DNA from: Candidatus Zixiibacteriota bacterium
Lineage (GTDB): Bacteria; Desulfobacterota; Binatia; UBA9968
NCBI GenBank assembly: GCA_035574315.1
Contig: DATLYW010000033.1
Span: 181,975 to 245,974, forward strand
DNA length: 64,000 nucleotides
Direction of reading: 5' to 3'
In this document: piece by piece, positions 1 to 9,685 of the stretch
How the letters are laid out: every line of letters starts with the position of its first letter
Position numbering within the stretch: the first letter of the stretch is position 1
Program-made: the position numbers and the translations under genes
The notes under the pieces: model-generated
Seen by the model: only the letters and a program-made list of their open reading frames with translations
Databases searched by the model: none
What the model was told of the DNA's origin: nothing

Positions 1-2501
1 ACGGTTCTGATCTTGGCCGCATCGCTCTCGATCGCGATGTCCCCGGCCGCCGCCAGATTCAGCTCCAGCCCTTTCTTGGCGGCGAGCGGCTGCAGACCCG
101 AGACAAGGTCCAGCAGCAGCGGCGCGATCTCGACCCGGTCGATCTGCAACGGCACCCTTTTCGACTCCAGGCGCACCAGGTTCAAGATCTCGTTGATCAG
201 ATCGAGAAGGGCCTGAGCGTTGCGGCGAACCCGCTCCCAGGCTTCTTTCTGCTCTTCGGTGAGCTCCCCGTAAATTCCCTGGGCGAAAAGCTCGTGCGTG
301 CCGAGAATGACGCTGATGGGGGTCCGCAGCTCGTGCGCCATGGTGTTCATGAAAGCGGTCTTTGTGCGGAAGGCTTCCTCGATCTTCTTCGAGGCCTCCT
401 GGACTTCCTGGAAGAGTTTGGCGTTCTCGATCGCGACGGCGGCACCGGCGGCGAGCTGCTCGGCCAGCACGATCTCGTCGTTGGTGAAAGAGCGCTCGCC
501 CAGGCTGGTGGCGATCAGGACCCCGATCGCCTGCTGCTGCCGCGAGATCAGCGGCACGCCGAGGTAGGCCTTTACGCCGAGCTCCTGCATGAGGTTGCCC
601 GGGCCGAAATACATGTCCTGACCGACGTCGCGGATCACGAGCGGCCGGCGGTTCTTCATGATCCAGGTCGACCGCCCCTCGCCCGACGCGCGCGTCTGCG
701 AGCGGTACCGTTCGGCGCCCTCTCCGGCCAAGGCGACGGTCCGGATCGCTCCGTTATCGTCGACCAGCCGCACCTGGATGTGGTCAACGCGCAGGAGCTT
801 CAGCGCCCGCTCCGCGAGCACGGTGAGCAGCTGGTCGAGGTCGGGCAGGTTGATCTGGCGGACGATCTCGCGCAGCGCGGCCTGCTCCTCCAGGAGAGTT
901 TCCAGTCGCTGGTTGGCAGACTCCAGCTCGCGGGTCTTGTCCCGCAGATCGCCGAGCAGGCGAGCGTTCTCGATCGCGAGCGCGGCGCTGCTCGCCAGCT
1001 GCTCGATCAGGTGTTTTTCGCGCGCGGCGAACTCCCGCGGCCGACGCGTCAGGATCGCGATCAATCCGAGCGGCTCGCGGTCGCGGCTGAGAATCGGCGC
1101 TCCGAGGAACCCGTGCAGGTCGGCTGCCCGGGCGGCGGCGGCGTAGCGCCGCCGGGAATCGAAAGCCAGGTCGTAAACCGCGAGCGGCTCCTTGTGGTCG
1201 AGAATCCACCGCGCGTGCCCCGCCAGCTTGTTCTCCACTCCGGTCTGGAACCGTCCGACGAGGGCTTCGTCTCCCGCAGCGGCGCGCGTGGCGATCCGGC
1301 CCCGCTCGTCGAGGAGCCGGAGCCACGCCAGATCGGCTCCGAAGAGCGCAGCCGCTTCCGTCGTCAGTTTCTTCAGCCACGGCTCGACCTCGAGCAGAAA
1401 AACATCGGCCAGCAGACTGCGCAAGGCGAGCTGCTCGCGGGAGGTCCGCTCCAGCTCGGAGTTGGACGATTTGAGTCTTTCGATCAGGCGGGTGTTTTCG
1501 AGCAGGATGGCCGCCCAGCTCGCCATCTGCTGCAGGAGCGCGACTTCCCGCGGAGTAAATTCGCGCGGCTCGTAGGTGAGGGCGCGCAGCGCTCCGATGA
1601 CCTCACCCTGACGGGACAGGAAAGGCACGGCAAGGTAGCCGCGAACACCCGGATACCGTGTCGCTCCGGATTTCAGCGCAGCGCTTTCCCGGGCAACGTC
1701 CGAGGCCACGACCGGCTCGCGGGTCTCGATCAACCGAACAAACCGCCCCGAGCGGCTTCCCAGCGGAGCGTCCCCGCTCGACGCTCTCCCGCCGGAGCAT
1801 GCGAGGAGCCGCACCGTCGAGCCGTCCACCAGCCGCACGTCCGCGATATCGGCCGCGAGGAACGCACGCGCGAGCTCGGCGAGCTTTTGCGTCAGGGTCG
1901 GAACGTCGAGGGTCGCGATCTCCTGGTTGAGTTCGATCAGGACCCGCTGAATTTCCGCTTCGCCGCCCGACCGGCGTCGAGGATCGGTCTCCGCCGCGTC
2001 GCCTTGGCGGTGAAGCAGTTGCGCGATCCGGCCCCCGATCAAGGCGCTCACGAGCGTGGCCAGGACGCCGAGATAAAGCCCCGGTTCCCCCGTGCTCCGG
2101 CCGGCCACAGCGAAATAATAGAAGGATACCACGAGCCCGGCGCCGATCAGGGCGCGCTCGGGATCGCGGCTCAGAAAAGCAAGCGCAACCGACAGCAGGT
2201 ACATCGCGTAGAATTCACTTCTCGCCTGCCCGTTCAGGAGGAGCGCGAACATCGAGCCCGCGAAGTCGACGAGACCCAAAGCAGCGTAGAATCCAGCTCC
2301 CCGCGGCACGGGGGATCGCCGGTGGAGAGCCACGTTGGAGGCGGCCCACGCAAGAAGGAAGCCGTAAGCCCAGAACGGATGGACCGGCAGGGGCGCGCCG
2401 CCCAGAACCAGGGCCGCGCCGGTGGCAATCAGAACCCAGCGCAGCAGCCGGTGGCAATTTTCGTCCGCCGCCGCAAAGAGCGGCTCGAGGTAGCGCGCCA
2501 T
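1..2501 (-). CDS. Membrane-anchored sensor histidine kinase with three GAF domains (3' end cut by window edge)
   Basis: The frame is open from ATG at 2501 to the window edge, giving 833 residues without a stop. The first ~150 residues are hydrophobic with about five membrane spans. Three GAF domains follow at roughly residues 180-335, 365-510 and 550-690, each ending in the usual A.AIENA-type helix. A HisKA dimerisation helix carries [14 protein letters not shown] with phospho-acceptor His near residue 723. The sequence stops as the HATPase domain begins, so the ATP-binding motifs and any receiver domain lie outside the window. It is probably an inner-membrane kinase that senses small ligands through the GAF domains and passes phosphate to a response regulator not seen here. 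The call of sensor kinase is firm; ligand and partner are unknown. Confidence 0.9.
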   Translation of the reverse strand, partial: MARYLEPLFAAADENCHRLLRWVLIATGAALVLGGAPLPVHPFWAYGFLLAWAASNVALHRRSPVPRGAGFYAALGLVDFAGSMFALLLNGQARSEFYAMYLLSVALAFLSRDPERALIGAGLVVSFYYFAVAGRSTGEPGLYLGVLATLVSALIGGRIAQLLHRQGDAAETDPRRRSGGEAEIQRVLIELNQEIATLDVPTLTQKLAELARAFLAADIADVRLVDGSTVRLLACSGGRASSGDAPLGSRSGRFVRLIETREPVVASDVARESAALKSGATRYPGVRGYLAVPFLSRQGEVIGALRALTYEPREFTPREVALLQQMASWAAILLENTRLIERLKSSNSELERTSREQLALRSLLADVFLLEVEPWLKKLTTEAAALFGADLAWLRLLDERGRIATRAAAGDEALVGRFQTGVENKLAGHARWILDHKEPLAVYDLAFDSRRRYAAAARAADLHGFLGAPILSRDREPLGLIAILTRRPREFAAREKHLIEQLASSAALAIENARLLGDLRDKTRELESANQRLETLLEEQAALREIVRQINLPDLDQLLTVLAERALKLLRVDHIQVRLVDDNGAIRTVALAGEGAERYRSQTRASGEGRSTWIMKNRRPLVIRDVGQDMYFGPGNLMQELGVKAYLGVPLISRQQQAIGVLIATSLGERSFTNDEIVLAEQLAAGAAVAIENAKLFQEVQEASKKIEEAFRTKTAFMNTMAHELRTPISVILGTHELFAQGIYGELTEEQKEAWERVRRNAQALLDLINEILNLVRLESKRVPLQIDRVEIAPLLLDLVSGLQPLAAKKGLELNLAAAGDIAIESDAAKIRT

Positions 2502-2508
2502 GACCGGT

Positions 2509-2517
2509 TGCTATACT
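2509..2517 (+). promoter_or_regulatory. Extended -10 promoter candidate between the sensor kinase and aldehyde dehydrogenase genes
   Basis: TG-C-TATACT lies at 2509-2517, a near-consensus extended -10 reading towards the aldehyde dehydrogenase gene, about 150 bases before its start. No good -35 is visible, which fits an extended -10 promoter. The reverse strand of the same bases gives TAGTAT, 11 bases before the kinase ATG, so the site could serve both directions. Direction and use are inferred. Confidence 0.4.
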
Positions 2518-2664
2518 ATGCCAATCCCGCTGGAAAATAAAGGAAATTTAGCGCGGCACGGTGACGGGCGGACGGAGCCGTTGTCTTCGGCGCGGGAGAC
2601 TCCTAGAATGGGCGCGAATACAACAGAGGACCCGCCGTGCGGCGGCACATACCCGGGGGGTGCC

Positions 2665-4155
2665 ATGGCGGAAATCTTCAAGAACTATATCGATGGCCGG
2701 TGGCGAGACGCGAGGAGCGGGCGCACCTTCGAGAACCGCAATCCCGCCAACCGCCATGATCTGATCGGCGAGTTTCCGGCGTCGAGCGCTCAGGATATCG
2801 AGGAGGCGGTGTGCGCCGCGGAAAAGGCCGCGCGGCACTGGCGGCTCGTTCCCGCGCCGAAGCGGGGCGAGCGGCTCTATAGAGTCGGGGAGCTGCTGCG
2901 CCAGCGCAAGGAGGAAATCGCGCGGGTCATGACCCGGGAGATGGGAAAGATCCTCAAGGAAACCCGCGGCGACGTCCAGGAAGGGATCGACACGGCTTTT
3001 TATGCTGGCGGCGAGGGGCGGCGGCTCTTCGGCGAGACCACGCCGTCGGAGCTGCCGGACAAATTCGCCATGTCGGTTCGCTCGCCCGTCGGGGTGTGCG
3101 GCTTGATCACGCCGTGGAATTTCCCGATGGCGATCCCCACCTGGAAGCTCTTTCCGGCCCTGCTTTGCGGTAACACCGTGATCCTGAAGCCGGCGGAGGA
3201 CACGCCCCACACTGCCGTGAAGCTGTTCGAGATCCTGGAGGAGGCCGGCCTGCCGCCGGGAGTCGCGAACCTGGTCCACGGGCGCGGTGAAGAGGTCGGC
3301 GCCGCTCTGGTGCGGCATCCGCGCGTGGCCTTGATTTCGTTCACCGGCTCCGCCGCCGTCGGGCGGGAGGTCGCCGCGGTTTGCGGCCAGCAGCTCAAGC
3401 GGGTCGCGCTCGAGCTCGGCGGCAAGAACGCCCAGCTGGTCCTGGAGGACGCGGACCTGGATCTTGCCCTGGAGGGAGCACTGTGGGGCGCCTTCGGCAC
3501 CACCGGCCAGCGCTGCACGGCGACCAGCCGGCTGATCCTGCATCGGGCGATCAAGCAGCGGTTCACCGACATGCTCGTGGCGCGCGCCGAGAAGATCCGC
3601 ATCGGCGACGGGCTCGACGAGAGCGTCGAGATGGGTCCCTTGATCAATCAGGCGGCACGCGAAAAGGTGCAGCGGTACGTCGAGATCGGCAAGCAGGAAG
3701 GGGCGCGTCTGCTGACGGGCGGATCGACTTACGAGGAAGGGCGCTGCGCCGACGGCTATTTTTACCGGCCGACGATCTTCGATCAGGTGCGCCCTTCGAT
3801 GCGCATCGCGCAGGAGGAGATCTTCGGCCCGGTGCTCTCGATCATCGAGGTCGGGAGCTTCGAGGAAGGGATCGAGGTGATGAACGGGACTTCTTACGGG
3901 CTCTCCAGCTCGATTTACACCCGCGACGTCGACCGCGCTTTCCGCGCCGTGCGCGACATCGAGGCCGGGATCACCTACGTCAACGGCCCCACCATCGGCG
4001 CCGAGGTCCACCTTCCGTTCGGCGGCGTCAAGAACACCGGCAACGGCCACCGCGAGGCGGGCACCACGGTGTACGACATCTTTACCGAGTGGAAATCGGT
4101 GTACGTCGACTATTCGGGAAAGCTGCAGAAGGCGCAAATTGACAACGTCGATTAG
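2665..4155 (+). CDS. NAD(P)-dependent aldehyde dehydrogenase
   Basis: 496 residues, the usual size for soluble aldehyde dehydrogenases that oxidise aldehydes to carboxylates. The general-base Glu is at residue 250 in LELGGKNAQ and the catalytic Cys at residue 284 in GQRCTA; the 34-residue spacing is typical. PWNFPM and [10 protein letters not shown] form the nucleotide fold. ATG 2665 was chosen because homology begins at [11 protein letters not shown]; the frame is open further upstream to 2500, but that part is not protein-like. The class III aminotransferase 82 bases downstream suggests a joint pathway: transamination of an omega-amino acid gives a semialdehyde that this enzyme would oxidise. 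GABA, beta-alanine or lysine-type substrates are possible; the exact one is not readable. Confidence 0.93.
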   Translation: MAEIFKNYIDGRWRDARSGRTFENRNPANRHDLIGEFPASSAQDIEEAVCAAEKAARHWRLVPAPKRGERLYRVGELLRQRKEEIARVMTREMGKILKETRGDVQEGIDTAFYAGGEGRRLFGETTPSELPDKFAMSVRSPVGVCGLITPWNFPMAIPTWKLFPALLCGNTVILKPAEDTPHTAVKLFEILEEAGLPPGVANLVHGRGEEVGAALVRHPRVALISFTGSAAVGREVAAVCGQQLKRVALELGGKNAQLVLEDADLDLALEGALWGAFGTTGQRCTATSRLILHRAIKQRFTDMLVARAEKIRIGDGLDESVEMGPLINQAAREKVQRYVEIGKQEGARLLTGGSTYEEGRCADGYFYRPTIFDQVRPSMRIAQEEIFGPVLSIIEVGSFEEGIEVMNGTSYGLSSSIYTRDVDRAFRAVRDIEAGITYVNGPTIGAEVHLPFGGVKNTGNGHREAGTTVYDIFTEWKSVYVDYSGKLQKAQIDNVD

Positions 4156-4237
4156 GGTCGCGCCGGCCGGATCCGGCGCGGTTCTCCGCCGTGCTTCAGG
4201 CCGGACCCGGAGGTGAAAAGCGCGAAGCGAGCAACCC

Positions 4238-5563
4238 ATGGTGAACGACGCCCCTCACATCAAGGTCCCGCCGCCGGGACCGCGGGCGAAGGCCCTGCTC
4301 GAAAAGGATCGGTCGTACAGCGCGCCCGCTTACGGCCGCGTCTATCCCCTGGTCGTCCACCAGGGCCGGGGAATGATCGTCGAGGACGTCGACGGCAACC
4401 GGTTTCTCGATTTCATGGCGGGAATCGCCGTGGCCTCGACCGGACACGCGCACCCCCGAGTGGTCGCGGCCATCGCGGAGCAGGCGCAAAGGCTCATTCA
4501 CATCTGCGGCAGCGATTTCTATTACGAGCCGATGGCGCAGCTGCTCGAGAAACTGGCCCGGCTCGCGCCGGGAAGCGCTCCGAAAAAAGTCTTCCTCACC
4601 AATTCCGGCACCGAAGCCGTGGAAGCCGCCTTCAAGCTTGCGCGCTTCGCCACCGGGCGCAAGCACGTCGTGGCGTTCTGGGGGGCGTTCCACGGGCGCA
4701 CGCTGGGCGCGCTTTCGCTGACGGCAAGCCGCGCCTCCCATCGAGCCCATTTTTCCCCGTTGATTCCCGACGTGCATCACGTTCCTTTCGGATACTGCCG
4801 CCGCTGCCCCTGCCGCCTGCAGTACGGCAGCTGCGGCATCGCCTGCGTCGCCGACATCGAAAATCGGCTCTTCCGCCACGAGGTGGCGCCGGAGGAGGTC
4901 GCCGCCGTTTTCGTGGAGCCGATCCAGGGCGAAGGCGGGTACGTGGTGCCGCCGCCGGAGTTTCTCCCGCTGCTGCAGGAGCTCTGTCGCAAGCACGGCA
5001 TCCTGCTGGTGGCCGACGAGATCCAGTCCGGCTTCGGCCGGACCGGCAGGATGTTCGCCTGCGAGCATTGGGGAGTCGAACCGGACATCCTCTGCGTGGC
5101 GAAGGGCCTCGCCAGCGGGATGCCGATCGGCGCCATGATCGCGCGCGCCGACATCAGCACCTGGCCTCGCGGGAGCCACGGCAGCACTTTCGGCGGCAAC
5201 CCGGTCGCGTGTGCGGCGGCGCTCGCCACGATCGCGCTGATCGAGGACGGTCTGATCCAGAACGCAGCCGAGGTCGGGGCGCATTTGAAAGGCCGGCTGG
5301 AGCGGTTGCGGGGCGCCGTGGTCGGCGACGTGCGCGGGCTCGGATTGATGATCGGAGTGGAGATCGAGAAGGCGGACGGAAGCCGCGCTCCCGATCCCTC
5401 GCTGCGCGACCGGCTGGTGCAGCGGTGCTTCGAAAAGGGACTGCTGCTGCTGGGATGCGGCGAGAGCACGATCCGCTTCTGCCCGCCGCTGATCGTTACC
5501 CGGGAGCACGCCGACGCCGCGGTCGAGATTTTCGCCGACGCGCTGCGCGAGCTCGGCGGGTGA
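4238..5563 (+). CDS. Class III PLP-dependent aminotransferase (4-aminobutyrate / acetylornithine type)
   Basis: 441 residues of fold-type I aminotransferase. The PLP pocket is clear: NSGTEAVEAAFKLAR, ADEIQSGFGRTGRMFACEHW, and the Schiff-base Lys in CVAKGLASGMPIGAMI. It most resembles omega-amino acid aminotransferases, moving an amino group to a keto acid. A cysteine-rich insert, FGYCRRCPCRLQYGSCGIAC, sits near residues 182-201. Similar inserts occur in some archaeal-type GABA aminotransferase-like enzymes, some of which are racemases, so racemase activity cannot be excluded. It follows the aldehyde dehydrogenase gene and is probably co-transcribed with it. Its stop is 6 bases from the stop of the convergent TPR gene. 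Confidence 0.9.
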   Translation: MVNDAPHIKVPPPGPRAKALLEKDRSYSAPAYGRVYPLVVHQGRGMIVEDVDGNRFLDFMAGIAVASTGHAHPRVVAAIAEQAQRLIHICGSDFYYEPMAQLLEKLARLAPGSAPKKVFLTNSGTEAVEAAFKLARFATGRKHVVAFWGAFHGRTLGALSLTASRASHRAHFSPLIPDVHHVPFGYCRRCPCRLQYGSCGIACVADIENRLFRHEVAPEEVAAVFVEPIQGEGGYVVPPPEFLPLLQELCRKHGILLVADEIQSGFGRTGRMFACEHWGVEPDILCVAKGLASGMPIGAMIARADISTWPRGSHGSTFGGNPVACAAALATIALIEDGLIQNAAEVGAHLKGRLERLRGAVVGDVRGLGLMIGVEIEKADGSRAPDPSLRDRLVQRCFEKGLLLLGCGESTIRFCPPLIVTREHADAAVEIFADALRELGG

Positions 5564-5569
5564 GATCGC

Positions 5570-6055
5570 TCACTGGATCTTGGTTTCCAGCTGCTCGATC
5601 AACCGCGCGAGATCCTTGTCTTGCGGAGTCAAGGCGAGGGCGCCGCGGAATTCCTCCAGCGCCCGGTGGATCATTCCCTTGGCGAGATAGAGCCGTCCCA
5701 GGTTGAGATACGGAAAGTGGCGCGGCTCGTAACGTTTGGCGGTCTTCGCGCGCTCGAGCCACGGGATCGCTTCGTCGGGCCGTCGCTGCTGCATGAGATA
5801 GACGCCGATGTCGTTGTAGGGATTGCCGAAATCCGGGTCCAGCCGGATGGCGATCTCGCACTGCTCGATCGCCTCGTCGATACGCCCCTGAAAGCTGTAG
5901 GCCCAGCCGAGATAGGTGTGGGCGTCGGCGGTCGGACAGAGTTCGATCGACAGCTTGTACAGGCGGATCGCCTCGTCGAGCTCTCCGGCCATCTGCCGGT
6001 CCATTGCCTGCTTGATCAGCTCGTAGGCTCTTTCGCGGTCGTCTCGAGTGGCCAT
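5570..6055 (-). CDS. TPR-repeat protein
   Basis: 161 residues with at least three tetratricopeptide repeats, for example LYKLSIELCPTADAHTYLGW and EQCEIAIRLDPDFGNPYNDI, with the classic A/G, Y/W and P positions. No signal peptide or membrane span is seen, so it is probably cytoplasmic and binds another protein. The start ATG at 6055 gives MATRDDRERAYELIKQAM. It converges on the aminotransferase gene and lies 60 bases downstream of the SDR gene on the same strand, so it may share a transcript with it. The partner protein cannot be inferred. Confidence 0.85.
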   Translation of the reverse strand: MATRDDRERAYELIKQAMDRQMAGELDEAIRLYKLSIELCPTADAHTYLGWAYSFQGRIDEAIEQCEIAIRLDPDFGNPYNDIGVYLMQQRRPDEAIPWLERAKTAKRYEPRHFPYLNLGRLYLAKGMIHRALEEFRGALALTPQDKDLARLIEQLETKIQ

Positions 6056-6115
6056 CGGCTCACCTGCCCTCGGGAGCGCCTGCCCGCGCCGCGGCTGCTT
6101 CTCGACCCTCGCGCG

Positions 6116-6850
6116 CTAAATACCCCAGCCGCCGCTCAGGTGGATGTTGGCGCCGTTGACGTAGCGCGCCTCGTCGGAGAGCAGGAAGCGAACCGCCGCG
6201 ACGGCATCGCTCAGGCTGCCGACGTAGCCCGCGGGTATTTTCTTCGCGGTGGCTTGCAGCGTTTCCGGGTCGGCGGCTCCGGTATCGATGAAACCCGGAG
6301 AAACCGCGTTCACGGTGATGCCGTACGGCGCGAGGATCCGGGCGAGCGTGCGCGAGAGCACCAGCAGCCCCACCTTGGCGATATAATGAGCGGTCAGATC
6401 CGGCTGAGCCAGGAGCCGGTCGGCGTTCGCCATGCTGAAGCAGACGATCCGCCCCCAGCGCCGCTCCTTCATCCCCGGCGCGACCGCCTGGCTGAGATAG
6501 AAAACGGGATGCAGGTTGTTGTCGAACATCGCCTTCCAGCCCTCGGCGGTCTCCTTGAGCAGCGGAATCCGTACGTAGGGTCCGGCCCCGTTGATCAGGG
6601 CGTCGATCCGCCCCCAGGCCCGCTCGACCGTCCGCACCATCGCAGCCGCCGCCGTCGCGTCCGAAACGTCGCAGCACAGCGCCATCGCGGCGACACCTCT
6701 GCCCTGCGCCTCGGCGACCACCTCGTCCGCTTCCCGGGCGCTCGTGCGATAGCAGATGGCTACCGACCAGCCGCGTTGGGCCAGATCGATGGCGACCGCC
6801 CTGCCGATGCCACGCGCGCCGCCCGTGATCAGCGCAACCTTGCGTTCCAT
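6116..6850 (-). CDS. Short-chain dehydrogenase/reductase (SDR)
   Basis: 244 residues, the standard length for classical SDRs. The cofactor motif is ALITGGARGIGRAVA near the N terminus, followed by INGAG, then the active-site Tyr and Lys in LTAHYIAKVGLL, and PG beyond strand 6 in VNAVSPGFIDTG. ATG 6850 is chosen because homology starts at MERKVALITGG; the frame extends upstream to 7009 with sequence unlike a protein. It probably reduces a ketone or oxidises an alcohol with NAD(P)H. FabG-like or sugar-alcohol substrates are equally possible. Confidence 0.9.
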   Translation of the reverse strand: MERKVALITGGARGIGRAVAIDLAQRGWSVAICYRTSAREADEVVAEAQGRGVAAMALCCDVSDATAAAAMVRTVERAWGRIDALINGAGPYVRIPLLKETAEGWKAMFDNNLHPVFYLSQAVAPGMKERRWGRIVCFSMANADRLLAQPDLTAHYIAKVGLLVLSRTLARILAPYGITVNAVSPGFIDTGAADPETLQATAKKIPAGYVGSLSDAVAAVRFLLSDEARYVNGANIHLSGGWGI

Positions 6851-6996
6851 GGAAACCCGTCCTCCGCCGGCGGCTGGCGCCGCTCCCGCAGCGCAATATA
6901 GCAAAGGCGGCCGGCGAGTCATAGAAGGCCCGCCTGCATCCGGCGGAGGCTGGATCGCGCCGGCGTAAAAAATACTGGAGCGGCCACAGGCGGGTG

Positions 6997-7005
6997 TGTT
7001 AGAAT
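6997..7005 (+). promoter_or_regulatory. Extended -10 promoter for the PAC2 gene
   Basis: TG-T-TAGAAT ends 12 bases before ATG 7018. There is no recognisable -35. The predicted leader is only about 5 bases, so translation would be nearly leaderless; no Shine-Dalgarno is present in the gap. Confidence 0.45.
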
Positions 7006-7017
7006 GCAACCTTCGTC

Positions 7018-7803
7018 ATGAGCTTGGATCCGTTGCTTTACTCCGGGCGGCCTTCCCTGCGAAACCCCGTGCTGCTGCTCTCGTTCGGGGGGTGGAGCGA
7101 CGCGGGGGCATCGGCGACGACGGCGGTTCGCTACATGATCGAGCAGCTCGCGGCGGTGCGGTTTGCGGGCATCGACCCCGAAGAATTCTACGATTTCTCG
7201 GTGCAGCGGCCGATTGTCCGGCTGACGGAAGCCAGGACGAGGGAGATTCACTGGCCGTCCTACGACTTCTATCACGCCGCGGCCGCCGCCGTGGAGCGGG
7301 ACTTCGTGCTCGGAGTCGGGATGGAGCCGCAGCTTCGCTGGCGCACCTTTTCGGAAGCCATGCTGCGCGTCGTCCGGGAGTGCGGCGTCGAGATGGTGGT
7401 GTTGCTCGGCGCTTATCTCGACGAGGTGCTCTACACGCGCCCGGTGCCGCTCACCGGCTTTTCCAGCGACCCTCGGCTCATGGAGCAGCTCGGGCTTCAA
7501 CCCTCGCGTTATCAGGGGCCGACCGGCATCATCGGCGTGCTGAGCGATGTCTTCCGGCGCTCGGGAGTGCCGCACGTGAGCCTCTGGGCCTCGCTGCCGC
7601 ACTATTTGTCGGTCTCGCCCAACCCGAGGGGCACGCTGGCGTTGCTCCTTCGGCTCATCCAGTGGCTCGGGCTGCGCCTGGACACCGCTCCGCTGGAGAA
7701 CGCCGCGGCAGAATTCCAGGCGAAGATCAACGAGGCCGTGAACGCGGATCCGAAGCTTTCCGCCTTCGTTCGAGAGCTCAAGCGACGCGAATTCGAGCAG
7801 TGA
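7018..7803 (+). CDS. PAC2 (proteasome assembly chaperone 2) family protein
   Basis: 261 residues. The N terminus PVLLLSFGGWSDAGASATTA is the typical PAC2 family signature, and the alpha/beta fold continues to about residue 230. In archaea and eukaryotes relatives act in proteasome assembly; in bacteria the role is not settled. The C-terminal ~40 residues look helical. It overlaps the glycosyltransferase gene downstream by 4 bases (GTGA), so the two are translationally coupled. No proteasome genes are visible in the window. Confidence 0.85.
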   Translation: MSLDPLLYSGRPSLRNPVLLLSFGGWSDAGASATTAVRYMIEQLAAVRFAGIDPEEFYDFSVQRPIVRLTEARTREIHWPSYDFYHAAAAAVERDFVLGVGMEPQLRWRTFSEAMLRVVRECGVEMVVLLGAYLDEVLYTRPVPLTGFSSDPRLMEQLGLQPSRYQGPTGIIGVLSDVFRRSGVPHVSLWASLPHYLSVSPNPRGTLALLLRLIQWLGLRLDTAPLENAAAEFQAKINEAVNADPKLSAFVRELKRREFEQ

Positions 7804-8510
7804 GGCTCTCGGTCCTTATCCCCGTCTACAACGAGGAGCGCACGCTGGAGGAGGTGGTCCGCCGGGTCAAGGCGTTCCCCGCCCCCAAGGAGATCATCGT
7901 CGTCGACGACGGCTCGCAGGATCGCAGTCGGGAGATTCTGGCCCGGATGCAGCAGGAAAGCGAGCGCGCGTCCGACCCGCTGAACCGGCTGCACGTGATC
8001 CTGCACCCGCGCAACCAGGGTAAGGGAGCCGCGCTCAAGACCGCTCTCGCGCACGTAACCGGAGACGTGGTGATCATCCAGGACGCCGACCTCGAGTACG
8101 ACCCGAAGGACTATCCGAGCCTGCTTGCGCCGATCGAGGCGGGCCTCGCCGACGTCGTTTACGGCACGCGCTTTTACGGCGGCGGCGCGCACCGCGTGCT
8201 TTTCTTCTGGCACTACCTCGGCAACCAGGCGCTCACCTTCTTCTCGAACATGCTCACGAACCTGAACCTGTCGGACATGGAGGTGGGCTACAAGCTCTTC
8301 CGGGCGGAGGTCCTCAAGGGGATCGAGCTGAAGAGCAAGCGGTTCGGCTTCGAGCCGGAAATCACGATGAAGCTGGCCAAACGCCGCTGCCGCTTTTACG
8401 AGGTCCCCATCTCCTACCACGGTCGCACCTACGCCGAGGGCAAGAAGATCACCTGGAAGGACGGCATCGCCGCCCTCTACTATCTCATCCGGTTTCGCCT
8501 CGCCGACTAG
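7800..8510 (+). CDS. Family 2 glycosyltransferase (dolichol/polyprenyl-phosphate mannosyltransferase-like)
   Basis: 236 residues from GTG 7800, which overlaps the preceding stop. The GT-A fold begins at once with LSVLIPVYNEERTLEEVV, followed by IIVVDDGSQDRS, and the metal/nucleotide motif is in VVIIQDADLEYDP. No C-terminal membrane span is present, so it resembles the soluble DPM1 type that moves a sugar from a nucleotide sugar to a lipid phosphate on the inner face of the membrane. The GDP-mannose-forming enzyme encoded at 12991-14109 could supply its donor, though they are not in one operon. Confidence 0.88.
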   Translation: MRLSVLIPVYNEERTLEEVVRRVKAFPAPKEIIVVDDGSQDRSREILARMQQESERASDPLNRLHVILHPRNQGKGAALKTALAHVTGDVVIIQDADLEYDPKDYPSLLAPIEAGLADVVYGTRFYGGGAHRVLFFWHYLGNQALTFFSNMLTNLNLSDMEVGYKLFRAEVLKGIELKSKRFGFEPEITMKLAKRRCRFYEVPISYHGRTYAEGKKITWKDGIAALYYLIRFRLAD

Positions 8511-8546
8511 CCGCCCGGCCCGGTTCGCGCCCCGGCGCGTGCCGGA

Positions 8547-8562
8547 CGGCCCGCACGGGCCG
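8547..8562 (+). terminator. GC-rich hairpin after the glycosyltransferase gene
   Basis: CGGCCCG and CGGGCCG form a perfect 7-bp stem around a 2-base loop, 37 bases after the stop codon. No T-run follows, so an intrinsic terminator is only possible. Confidence 0.25.
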
Positions 8563-8671
8563 GGGCGTCGCGCGGGGAGCCGTCTTGCCTTTATCGCCCC
8601 AAAGGGATAAGTAGCGGAGTCATCCGGCGCCAGGCGGACCGTCTGGTCGAAGACTCAAGGAGGGGCGATCG

Positions 8672-9682
8672 ATGCGTACCCCGGGTATCGGTCTCAAGAG
8701 GCTCGTCAACGCCGTCTCGGCCGTCGCGCTGACGGCCATGACTTTCTCGCCGCCCGCCGCGGCGCAGCCCGTCAAGGTCAAGGTGGGAAGAACCATCGGC
8801 GGAAGCGGCTTCCATATCCCTTCCTACGTGGCGATGGACAAGGGGTTGTTCAAGGCCGAGGGGCTCGATGCCGAGTTCATCGCGGCGACCGCGGGCGTCC
8901 TCGTGAGGGCCGCCATCGCCCGCGAAATCGAGTTCGTTCCGATCCCGGGGGGCGGCTCGGAAGCGATGCTCAAGGGGGCGCCGCTACAGTTCATCGTCGG
9001 CGAGTCGCTGGTCTCGCAGTGGACGATCGCGACCACTCCGGACATCAAGCGGGTCGAGGACCTCAAGGGAAAGACCGTGGGTCTGGAGCGGCCGGGGCAG
9101 GCGGCGTACACCGAGGCGGTGGTCGTGCTCGGGAAGTTCTTCAAGATGGAACCGGGCAAGGACTACAAGGTGATCACGTTCAACGCCGAGCCCGATCGGG
9201 TGGCGGCGCTGATCAACCGTTCCATCCATGCCGCCATCCTCTCCTTCCCCCATGCCGCGCGGGCGGAGAAGGCGGGCATGAAAATCCTGGTGAAGACCGG
9301 CGATTACATCCCCCGGCTCGGCGGCACCTTCATGACGCATCGCGATCTCATCCGCGAGAAGCGCGACATGACGAAGCGTTTCATCCGCGCGATGGTCAAG
9401 GCCAACGACTACGTGAAGCAGAACAAGCAGGGCACGGTGGAGGTGATCCAGAAATACTTCGAAATCAAGGACGGCGCGCTGGCCGAGGGTATCTACCGGC
9501 AGGTTGCCGACGCGTACGGCCCGGACATTCCCCACAACCTGCTGCTGGAGCTGTTCCAGTCCAGGACCACCCCGGAGCTCGGCTGGCCCGCGGGCAAGCC
9601 GCTCCCCGACATCGAGCAGTTCGTGGCGCGCGACCTCCTGAACGAGGTTCTCAGGGAGATGGGACGAAAGCCGGCCAAGTAG
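8672..9682 (+). CDS. ABC transporter substrate-binding protein, NMT1/THI5-SsuA family
   Basis: 336 residues. A Sec signal peptide spans about residues 1-34, with a likely cut after PPAAA before QPVKVKVG. The mature part has the type 2 periplasmic binding fold of the nitrate/sulfonate/taurine/thiamine-precursor group: IPSYVAMDKGLFKAEGLD, then EDLKGKTVGLERPGQAAYT. It should capture a small ligand in the periplasm and hand it to the permease encoded by the convergent operon at 9686-12046, which belongs to the same transporter type. The two stop codons are only a few bases apart. Ligand unknown. Confidence 0.9.
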   Translation: MRTPGIGLKRLVNAVSAVALTAMTFSPPAAAQPVKVKVGRTIGGSGFHIPSYVAMDKGLFKAEGLDAEFIAATAGVLVRAAIAREIEFVPIPGGGSEAMLKGAPLQFIVGESLVSQWTIATTPDIKRVEDLKGKTVGLERPGQAAYTEAVVVLGKFFKMEPGKDYKVITFNAEPDRVAALINRSIHAAILSFPHAARAEKAGMKILVKTGDYIPRLGGTFMTHRDLIREKRDMTKRFIRAMVKANDYVKQNKQGTVEVIQKYFEIKDGALAEGIYRQVADAYGPDIPHNLLLELFQSRTTPELGWPAGKPLPDIEQFVARDLLNEVLREMGRKPAK

Positions 9683-9685
9683 AGG

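Noticed and set aside
294..2540. Long plus-strand open frame of 748 codons
   Set aside because: Antisense to the sensor kinase, whose GAF and HisKA motifs are clear on the minus strand; it is a high-GC shadow frame.
2548..4239. Long minus-strand open frame opposite the aldehyde dehydrogenase
   Set aside because: Composition is random-like and the aldehyde dehydrogenase motifs settle the true strand.
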